Origin: an uncultured Eubacteriaceae bacterium
Lineage (GTDB): Bacteria; Bacillota; Clostridia; Lachnospirales; CAG-274
NCBI GenBank assembly: GCA_947565475.1
Contig: CANOGI010000038.1
Span: forward strand, 1-12,288
Direction of reading: 5' to 3'
Length of the DNA stretch: 12,288 bases
The position numbers and the translations under genes are program-made. Position 1 is the stretch's first letter; each line of letters starts with the position of its first letter. Positions 7,398 to 12,288 of the stretch are shown in pieces. Under the pieces are notes generated by a model that saw only the letters and a program-made list of their open reading frames with translations, had not been told where the DNA came from and did not search any database.

Positions 7398-7601
7398 GCC
7401 GTTTTTGTAATTGAGGTCAACAATTTTGATGTTATAAACGAGCATTTTGGATTAGAGGAGGGCGACGCTATTTTAAGATACATAGCGGATATTTTAAAGG
7501 CGAGTGTTTTTGAAGGAGAAGTTGTTTCCAGAGCGGGAGCGGGGAGGTTTAACCTGCTTATAAAATATGACAGCAACGAGGGAGTTAAAACACGTCTTGA
7601 G

Positions 7602-8621
7602 ATGATTATGGACGATATTTCTGAATATAGAAGAACAGATACGGAAATCTCTAAATGTTCTGTTACGTCGTGCTGCGGGATTTATGTTATTAACGACACG
7701 GATATTTTTAATAATTTAAAAGAAACGGAATTTAATATATCAAACGTTATCGGTAGGGCGAAATTCGCTTTATCAGAAATTTTGGGCAAGTATATGAATT
7801 ACTGCGCTTTTTATGACGAGGAAACAAGGAATCAGCTTGTATCTGACAGCGATGTGGAATATGCTATTAAAAATAATGAGTTTGTCGTTTATATTCAGCC
7901 GAAATATGACATCAAAGACCATACTTTATCGGGAGGGGAAGCATTAGTGCGCTGGAATCACCATTCTAAGGGATTTTTAACTCCGGATAAGTTTGTTCCA
8001 ATTTTTGAGAAAAATGGTTTTATTGTAGACCTTGATATGTTTGTTTTTGAGACCGTGTGCAAAATGCAGAGAAAGTGGCTTGATATGGGAGTAGACCCTG
8101 TCAGAATTTCAGTTAATCAGTCCAGAATGCACTTGTTTAAAAGAGATTATGTGGAGAATCTTAAAGAAATCTTAGATAAATACTCTCTTCCCGCGGAGCT
8201 TATTGAACTTGAGATTACAGAAACAATCGCTTTTGAGAGTATGGACGTTATATCGGAAGTGCTTAAAAGGCTGCACGATATTGGATTTAAAATATCTATG
8301 GACGATTTTGGGTCAGGGTATTCTTCTCTTAATATGCTTAAAAATCTTGACGTTGACGTGCTTAAAATCGATAAAGGTTTTTTTGAGGAAACGTCTAATT
8401 CCAAAAGAGGTCAGGACATTATCGAGAGTATTATTGATATGGCTTCCAAACTTGGAATGGAAACTGTGGCGGAGGGCGTCGAAACTGTTGAACAGGCAGA
8501 ACTTTTGCAGGAAAACGGATGTGATATTGCGCAAGGGTATTTTTACGCTATGCCTATGCCTATTTCGGATTATGAGAATTTACAGCTTTCAAACAGAAAA
8601 GATAAGTCTGAACAGATTTAA
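7602..8621 (+). CDS. GGDEF-EAL protein, C-terminal part with complete EAL domain
   Basis: This open frame is in phase with the upstream part and holds the end of the GGDEF domain and the full EAL domain. In full-frame numbering the EAL motifs are EALVRW (291-296), SVNQS (348-352), EITET (382-386), DDFGSGYSSL (412-421), KID (433-435), AEGVET (468-473) and QGY (489-491). These are the metal- and substrate-binding residues of active cyclic di-GMP phosphodiesterases. The upstream GGDEF signature is RAGAGRF (155-161) instead of RxGGDEF, so no cyclase activity is expected; such domains often bind GTP and regulate the EAL partner. No Shine-Dalgarno sequence is seen before ATG 7602 or 7608, so separate translation is doubtful. 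Confidence 0.7.
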   Translation: MIMDDISEYRRTDTEISKCSVTSCCGIYVINDTDIFNNLKETEFNISNVIGRAKFALSEILGKYMNYCAFYDEETRNQLVSDSDVEYAIKNNEFVVYIQPKYDIKDHTLSGGEALVRWNHHSKGFLTPDKFVPIFEKNGFIVDLDMFVFETVCKMQRKWLDMGVDPVRISVNQSRMHLFKRDYVENLKEILDKYSLPAELIELEITETIAFESMDVISEVLKRLHDIGFKISMDDFGSGYSSLNMLKNLDVDVLKIDKGFFEETSNSKRGQDIIESIIDMASKLGMETVAEGVETVEQAELLQENGCDIAQGYFYAMPMPISDYENLQLSNRKDKSEQI

Positions 8622-8823
8622 AAAACATTGATTTAACAGTGCTAAAAATGAATTTCGAATTGATTGAAGGGGCTGGACTAAGTTTTAATAAAAAAAGGAA
8701 TTTAATTTTAAATTTTATAATGTGAATAAATTATTAACATTATGAAATTTATATAAAAATAACTTGCATTTTTTTGTTAATTTTATAGAATTGCATAAAC
8801 CTTAATTATTTATAAAAAAACTA
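8622..8823. other. AT-rich gap between the EAL gene and the amt promoter
   Basis: No gene is visible. AAATTTTATAATGT (8710-8723) and ACATTATGAAATTT (8737-8750) form a 14-base inverted repeat with a 13-base loop and one G-T pair. It could be a weak terminator for the upstream gene or a binding site. No clear T-run follows it. Confidence 0.4.
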
Positions 8824-8852
8824 TTGATTTTTGGTTTAAAAAGTTTTATACT
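8824..8852 (+). promoter_or_regulatory. Sigma-A promoter of the Amt-PII gene
   Basis: -35 TTGATT (8824-8829, 4/6), 17-base spacer, -10 TATACT (8847-8852, 5/6). The predicted start near 8859 places the leader hairpin almost at the 5' end of the transcript. Confidence 0.7.
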
Positions 8853-8867
8853 TGATTTCAAGTAAAG

Positions 8868-8932
8868 GCGCTGCCGGTTAAATGTATAAACATTACAGAT
8901 GAGTATACATTTAACCGACGGCGCTTTTTTTT
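8868..8932 (+). terminator. Long terminator-like leader hairpin ahead of amt (attenuator candidate)
   Basis: The arm 8868-8888 pairs with 8904-8924 over about 21 base pairs (one mismatch, one G-U) with a 15-base loop. Eight Ts follow at 8925-8932. It lies between the promoter and the ribosome site, with no other promoter evident after it, so transcription into amt should need antitermination or leakage. The typical paired hexaloop hairpins of ANTAR targets were not recognised. Confidence 0.75.
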
Positions 8933-8943
8933 ATTTAAATCAT

Positions 8944-8951
8944 AAAGGAGG
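8944..8951 (+). promoter_or_regulatory. Ribosome binding site that sets the amt start
   Basis: AAAGGAGG ends 7 bases before ATG 8959. A longer in-frame start at ATG 8899 lies inside the loop of the leader hairpin and has no ribosome site. The shorter start is therefore preferred. Confidence 0.85.
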
Positions 8952-8958
8952 AATTGTT

Positions 8959-10731
8959 ATGTATACTTTTTTAACTGATGTTAATGTCAATGAGCTCGCT
9001 GACGCCCTTAATTACAGTGTGTCAGACGGGGGAGTTTCAATAGGCTCCTTAGATATTTTATGGACGCTTATCGGAGCCGCTCTGGTTTTCTTTATGCAGG
9101 CGGGGTTCGCAATGGTTGAGACAGGATTTACGAGAGCGAAAAACGCCGGAAATATTATTATGAAAAATCTTATGGATTTTTGTGTTGGTACAGTTGTATT
9201 TTGGATTATTGGATATGGAATTATGTTTGGAGATAGCAGCCCTATATTTGGAGGATTTCACTTCTTTTTAGACGGTATGCTCGATGGCGGTGACATTGTC
9301 GGAAACCGAGCTTTTACAACTATTATTTTTCAGACAGTATTCTGTGCCACTGCCGCTACTATTGTCTCAGGAGCTATGGCGGAAAGAACAAAGTTCAGCT
9401 CTTATCTTATTTATAGTTTGATTATAAGTCTTGTTATTTATCCTATTTCAGGACACTGGAGTTGGGGCGGAGGATGGCTCAGTGATTTAGGATTTCATGA
9501 TTTCGCTGGTTCAGCCAATGTACATATGGTCGGCGGTGTGGCGGCTTTGGTAGGAGCTAAAATACTTGGGCCACGTATAGGAAAATATGACAAAGACGGA
9601 AAGCCAAAAGCTATACCAGGCCACAGTTTAACCCTCGGCGCTTTGGGTGTGTTTATACTTTGGTTCTGCTGGTTTGGATTTAACGGCGCGTCGACTGTTA
9701 GTATGTCGGGCGAGAGCGCTAATTTAGCGGGAAGCGTGTTTATGACGACTAATCTCGCTGCCGCGGCGGCGACTGTCGTGACTATGATTTTTACTTGGGT
9801 TAAGTATGGAAAGCCTGATGTGTCGATGACCCTTAATGGTTCTCTCGCCGGTCTTGTAGCTATAACGGCTGGTTGTGACGTCGTGACTCCAGCGGGAGCG
9901 GCAATTATTGGTATGATAGCGGGTGTCGCGGTTGTTGTCGGTATAGAGTTTGTCGATAAGGTTCTTAAAATTGACGACCCTGTAGGAGCCGTAGGAGTTC
10001 ATTGTATTAACGGTGCTTTGGGGACTTTGCTTACAGGATTGTTCGCCGCTGTTCCTATGGCGGAGGGGAACCCGGATTTTACAGGTTTGCTTTATGGAGG
10101 AAATTTTGAGTTCTTTGGGGTTCAGCTTCTTGGGATTGTTTGTATAATCGCCTGGGTAGCCGTTACTATGATTGTTGTTTTTGAGATTATTAAACATACT
10201 GTAGGACTTAGAGTTTCTCCTCATGAGGAGGTTGTCGGTCTTGATATTGAGGAACATGGCATTGAGTCAAGTTACGCTGACTTTATGCCTACTCATACAG
10301 TTGTTGAAAACAACACGGAGGAAGTGGAAGTTCCCGTTCAGGTTATACAGGGTGTTTCAAACGATAGAGAAAGTAAAATTACAAATGTTGAGATTATTTG
10401 CAAAGAAGAGAGATTTGAAAGACTTAAAGAACGTCTTAACGCTATTGGAGTGACAGGTATCACTGTTACAAAAGTTTCCGGATGTGGTGTTCAAAAAGGA
10501 AACACTAAGTTTTACCGAGGTGTTCCTATGGATATTACGCTTCTTCCAAAAATTAAGGTTGAGGTAGTTGTTTCAGCCGTTCCTGTGGAAAAGGTTATTG
10601 AGGCGGCTAAAAAAGCCCTTTATACAGGCAATATAGGAGATGGAAAAATATTTGTTTACGGAGTTGAAAACGCTGTTAAAGTTCGAACAGGGCAGGAAGG
10701 CTTTGACGCTTTACAGGGAATAGAGGAATGA
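8959..10731 (+). CDS. amt: Ammonium transporter with C-terminal fused PII domain
   Basis: This 590-residue membrane protein imports ammonium and carries its own PII regulator. Residues about 29-415 are the Amt channel with roughly eleven hydrophobic segments. The signature DFAGSANVHMVGGVAALVGA (181-200) carries Asp181 and the first pore His189; the second pore His348 lies in GVHCINGALGTL. FQTVFCATAATIVSGAMAER (124-143) fits the Phe-gate region. After a linker (about 416-470), residues 474-585 are a PII (GlnB/GlnK) domain. QKG (Gln512), LPK (Lys531), IGDGKIF (GDGK at 560-563) and VRTG match the ATP and 2-oxoglutarate sites. The position of the uridylylated Tyr51 of E. coli GlnB is Met524 here, so control by uridylylation is not expected. 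Fusion would keep the gate partner permanently attached. The gene is monocistronic, no separate glnK follows, and the stop is TGA. Confidence 0.95.
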   Translation: MYTFLTDVNVNELADALNYSVSDGGVSIGSLDILWTLIGAALVFFMQAGFAMVETGFTRAKNAGNIIMKNLMDFCVGTVVFWIIGYGIMFGDSSPIFGGFHFFLDGMLDGGDIVGNRAFTTIIFQTVFCATAATIVSGAMAERTKFSSYLIYSLIISLVIYPISGHWSWGGGWLSDLGFHDFAGSANVHMVGGVAALVGAKILGPRIGKYDKDGKPKAIPGHSLTLGALGVFILWFCWFGFNGASTVSMSGESANLAGSVFMTTNLAAAAATVVTMIFTWVKYGKPDVSMTLNGSLAGLVAITAGCDVVTPAGAAIIGMIAGVAVVVGIEFVDKVLKIDDPVGAVGVHCINGALGTLLTGLFAAVPMAEGNPDFTGLLYGGNFEFFGVQLLGIVCIIAWVAVTMIVVFEIIKHTVGLRVSPHEEVVGLDIEEHGIESSYADFMPTHTVVENNTEEVEVPVQVIQGVSNDRESKITNVEIICKEERFERLKERLNAIGVTGITVTKVSGCGVQKGNTKFYRGVPMDITLLPKIKVEVVVSAVPVEKVIEAAKKALYTGNIGDGKIFVYGVENAVKVRTGQEGFDALQGIEE

Positions 10732-10864
10732 TTTTTTCTGTAGTATATATGTGTAGAGATAAAATAGATTTGATTAAAACTACTAATATTTGTGGGTATT
10801 TTAAGCATAGGCAGTAAATTAAGGAAACACCGTGTAATTCAAAATAAAAATAATTTTAGCGAGA

Positions 10865-10920
10865 GCGGGCGAGTAGTCAGTGCTTTTGGCTTTGCCAAAA
10901 GTCGGCTAAAAGCCGCCCGC
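10865..10920. repeat. Compound palindrome, three-way-junction-like
   Basis: Outer arms GCGGGCG (10865-10871) and CGCCCGC (10914-10920) enclose two hairpins: CTTTTGGC/GCCAAAAG (10883-10890/10894-10901) and CGGCT/AGCCG (10903-10907/10911-10915). The second overlaps the outer arm by two bases. It abuts the dispersed repeat and may be part of the same element. Confidence 0.6.
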
Positions 10921-10956
10921 GCATCTTTGCGGCTCTATTGAAAAAGAATCAAAAAA

Positions 10957-11028
10957 CTTTTGCGGAAAGCTTCGTTTTTCGAGATTTGGCAGAGCGAAAG
11001 CTTTGCGTTACAAAATTTAGGTCAAGCC
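10957..11028 (+). repeat. Dispersed repeat, copy B
   Basis: Reverse complement of the repeat at 1-75. This copy is more GC-rich and contains two AAAGCTT-centred palindromic segments. The element may be larger, reaching from about 10860 to the terminator at 11140, but only about 70 bases can be matched within the window. Confidence 0.6.
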
Positions 11029-11103
11029 TTTAAAATGGCCTCCAGGTGTGGGACAGCGCCTCACGGTTTTAATCTTTTAAGTTGGTGCGTATGTGGATTT
11101 TAG

Positions 11104-11140
11104 GGAATCACTGATTTTTTATCGGTGATTCCTTTTTTTT
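11104..11140 (+). terminator. Strong intrinsic terminator ending the repeat-rich block
   Basis: GGAATCACTGAT (11104-11115) pairs with ATCGGTGATTCC (11121-11132) over 12 pairs (one G-U) around a 5-base loop, followed by eight Ts (11133-11140). It lies 370 bases after amt with no gene between. It may therefore end amt transcription, or a non-coding RNA from the block just upstream. Confidence 0.85.
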
Positions 11141-11335
11141 AGGCTTGTTTAAGAATGCTTGATTAAAATGATGTGAGGGCATTTTTGGAGATTTGGAACA
11201 TTTTCGTGACGGGGATTTGTCAAATTAAACGGGAATTGATGCGGTGATTTTTCTTTAAGTTTAGTGTTGTTTTTTTCTCTTTTATGGTAAAATATTTATG
11301 TAGTATTGATTTTAAAAATATTGTGTATGGTAAGC

Positions 11336-11341
11336 TATAAT
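11336..11341 (+). promoter_or_regulatory. Possible -10 element for the SLOG gene
   Basis: A perfect TATAAT stands 40 bases before the ATG, but no good -35 lies at 16-18 bases spacing. The last base overlaps the second copy of the 12-base direct repeat (11341-11352), which would suit a regulator. Confidence 0.3.
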
Positions 11342-11381
11342 TATGTAGTATTAGTTATAAAAGGTAGAAGAGGGGATATTT

Positions 11382-11846
11382 ATGAGTGAATTTAATAGCT
11401 GTACTTTTTTTGGACACAGAGATTTCAGTAAACTTGAGTATAAAGACCATATTGAGGAGATTTTTGAGTATTTGATTTTAAATAAAAATGTAAGGGTATT
11501 TTTAAGTGGAGGAATGGGCAATTTTGACAGAATATGCGAGGGTATAGTGAGAAAACTTAAAGCGAGATATTTGCATATTTGCCTTAAATTGATTTTGCCG
11601 TATCCAGATGATATTGGTTTTAAAGTGGCGAAAAGAGATATAAATTTATATGACGAGATAGTGATTCCTAATCTTGGGGCGGAAAATGGCAGAGCCGCCA
11701 TTCCTAAAAGAAATATTTTCCTTGTGGATAATTGTGATTTTATAGTTTCGGGGATTTATAAAGAAGAAGGGGGAGCCGTTGCCGCTGTTAATTATGCTCG
11801 AAAACAAAATCAGGCGAGAGTTATTGATATTTTTAAAAAGGAATAA
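11382..11846 (+). CDS. SLOG-superfamily (DUF1273-like) protein, 154 aa
   Basis: A soluble Rossmann-like protein of the SLOG (SMF/DprA-LOG) group, whose members bind or process nucleotide-derived ligands. The signs are an N-terminal strand ending in FFGHRDF (residues 9-15), a glycine-rich loop FLSGGMGNFDRICEGIV (40-56), LILPYPDD (near 70-77), and the late VDNCDFIVSGIYKEEGGAVAA segment where sensing or catalytic polar residues usually sit. The length is typical of small single-domain members. AGGGG at 11371-11375 lies 6 bases before the ATG, and the stop is TAA. It stands alone, with no effector, CRISPR or competence gene nearby in the window, so its role cannot be deduced. No transmembrane segment or extra domain is seen. 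Confidence 0.8.
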   Translation: MSEFNSCTFFGHRDFSKLEYKDHIEEIFEYLILNKNVRVFLSGGMGNFDRICEGIVRKLKARYLHICLKLILPYPDDIGFKVAKRDINLYDEIVIPNLGAENGRAAIPKRNIFLVDNCDFIVSGIYKEEGGAVAAVNYARKQNQARVIDIFKKE

Positions 11847-11848
11847 TT

Positions 11849-11908
11849 ATGAATGGGATGAGTGTAAAAAAACGATTAGTCTTTGACAATGACGTTATAC
11901 ATAAATGA
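11849..11908 (+). CDS. Very short ORF just after the SLOG gene (19 aa)
   Basis: ATG 11849 overlaps the tail context of the SLOG gene and is preceded by AAAGGA about 10 bases upstream. It encodes MNGMSVKKRLVFDNDVIHK and stops at TGA, with two Lys codons and TAA following. Too short to recognise. It could be a leader-like peptide, a truncated gene start or chance. Confidence 0.2.
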   Translation: MNGMSVKKRLVFDNDVIHK

Positions 11909-11924
11909 AAAAAATAATTTTTTA

Positions 11925-12092
11925 ATGAAAAAAACAGCTTTTAAAAATAAAAGGCTGTTTTTAACTTGGAAAAAATAATAAGGAGAAAAGGAAGAATTAT
12001 ACATTTAACTTTAAAATAAACAAGGTGAATATAAAAATAAGTTTCAAAATCAAATGTATTTATAAATAATATATTAAATATTAATATACCAT
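11925..12092 (-). ncRNA. Candidate small RNA on the minus strand
   Basis: A good minus-strand promoter at 12099-12127 would start a transcript near 12092 that ends about 165 bases later at the bidirectional hairpin 11930-11962. The interval is AT-rich, and the only minus-strand frame in it (about 40 codons) has no ribosome site. No RNA family is recognised. The call rests only on promoter plus terminator. Confidence 0.35.
11930..11962 (+). terminator. Intrinsic terminator after the SLOG gene, probably bidirectional
   Basis: AAAAACAGC (11930-11938) pairs with GCTGTTTTT (11954-11962), extended inside by TTTT/AAAA with one bulged G. It has a T-run on the plus strand. Read on the minus strand there is an equally good run of seven Ts, so it can also end transcripts coming from the right. 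Confidence 0.8.
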
Positions 12093-12288
12093 ATAAATAC
12101 TATATCATAGCTTCTTTTTTTTGTCAAGTATTAATAAAGAAGATACAGCGCAAACTTTAGATTGATGAAATATATTATAATAAAAATTTGAAAATATTAT
12201 ATTTTTTCAACAAAAATTACAGTGACTTAGGAATAAATAGAAAAGAATGTTTTATTTACGGCGCAAAATATATTTTACATTCTTAAAG
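11963..12288. other. AT-rich tail without recognisable gene
   Basis: About 325 bases of extremely AT-rich DNA. Apart from the leftward promoter at 12099-12127 and the possible small RNA, nothing is seen: no open frame with a ribosome site and no repeat shared with the rest of the window. A regulatory region for a gene beyond the right edge is possible. Confidence 0.4.
12099..12127 (-). promoter_or_regulatory. Sigma-A promoter reading leftward
   Basis: On the minus strand: -35 TTGACA (12122-12127, perfect), 17-base spacer, -10 TATAGT (12099-12104, 5/6). No protein gene lies downstream in that direction before the terminator at 11930-11962. Confidence 0.6.

Larger units (their letters stand above)
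7068..8621 (+). pseudogene. Membrane-bound GGDEF-EAL protein locus with one in-frame TAA
   Basis: A single frame of 517 codons runs to TAA at 8619-8621 and is broken only by TAA 7395-7397 (codon 110), early in the GGDEF domain. The residues around the stop, KNKGK then AVFVIEVNNFDVINEHFG, join as expected for a GGDEF domain, where a Tyr, Lys or similar residue usually stands. The order is two membrane segments, a degenerate GGDEF domain, and an EAL domain with all its usual motifs. If complete, it would break down cyclic di-GMP at the inner face of the membrane. The gene stands alone between a perfect promoter and an AT-rich gap. Whether it is decayed, misread in the assembly or read through cannot be told here. 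Confidence 0.8.
10732..11381. other. 650-base non-coding region with repeat, palindromes and terminator
   Basis: No gene is seen. The region holds a GC-richer structured block (10865-10920), copy B of the dispersed repeat (10957-11028), a conserved-looking stretch (11030-11100) and a strong terminator (11104-11140). An AT-rich run to the SLOG gene follows, containing a 12-base direct repeat TTATGTAGTATT at 11296-11307 and 11341-11352. The GC content and hairpins of the first half contrast with the surrounding AT-rich DNA. A structured RNA or a mobile-type repeat is possible, but no known RNA family is recognised. Confidence 0.55.

Noticed and set aside
8899..8958. 20-codon N-terminal extension of Amt from ATG 8899
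   Set aside because: The ATG lies in the loop of the leader terminator hairpin and has no ribosome site, while ATG 8959 has an ideal AAAGGAGG.
9724..10257. 177-codon ORF on the minus strand opposite amt
   Set aside because: It is a shadow of the Amt-PII coding sequence with low-complexity basic and Asn-rich translation and no ribosome site.
1..11028. Composite transposon bounded by the inverted repeats
   Set aside because: No transposase, target duplication or sharp repeat ends are visible, and the copies are diverged.
11045..11065. TGGGACAGCG resembles the T-box core TGGNACCGCG, followed by a terminator
   Set aside because: It differs at a core base. The upstream stem I elements are not seen, since the position is filled by the dispersed repeat, and the terminator is not followed by an amino-acid or tRNA-synthetase gene.

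Overview
The window looks like a chromosomal piece from an AT-rich Gram-positive Clostridia bacterium, probably a plant-polysaccharide degrader of the gut or rumen (Lachnospirales or Oscillospirales type). The basis is strong AGGAGG ribosome binding sites, sigma-A promoters with 17-base spacers, secreted pectin enzymes with Thr/Glu-rich linkers of the EETTE type, a dockerin-like module, and an ammonium transporter fused to a PII protein. The genus cannot be fixed from the sequence alone. No rRNA, tRNA, CRISPR array or intact transposase was seen.

Left part (1-6704): a divergent pair of pectin genes. On the minus strand is an intact secreted PL1-type pectate lyase with calcium-binding, Ig-like and laminin-G-like modules. 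On the plus strand is a very large secreted multimodular CE12-type (rhamnogalacturonan acetylesterase-like) SGNH hydrolase. An 800-base AT-rich gap between them carries one outward-facing promoter for each. One enzyme cuts the galacturonan backbone and the other removes acetyl groups, so they act on the same polymer outside the cell.

Middle (6705-8621): a structured or repeat-like non-coding stretch, then a membrane-anchored protein with a degenerate GGDEF and an intact-looking EAL (c-di-GMP phosphodiesterase) domain, behind a perfect-consensus promoter.

Right part (8622-12288): an Amt-PII fusion behind a promoter and a long terminator-like leader hairpin; a repeat-rich non-coding stretch with a second, inverted copy of a repeat found at position 1; a small SLOG-family (DUF1273-like) protein; and an AT-rich tail with a candidate small RNA on the minus strand.

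The most striking observation is that the two broken genes are interrupted only by in-frame stop codons, without any frameshift. The acetylesterase has TGA, TAG and TAG, and the GGDEF-EAL gene has TAA. In each case the reading frame continues afterwards with convincing domain sequence, including the catalytic Asp-Gly-Thr-His block of the esterase. This may be recent substitution-only decay, assembly error or stop-codon readthrough; the window alone cannot decide. The other coding genes (pectate lyase, Amt-PII, SLOG) are uninterrupted and end with TAA or TGA.
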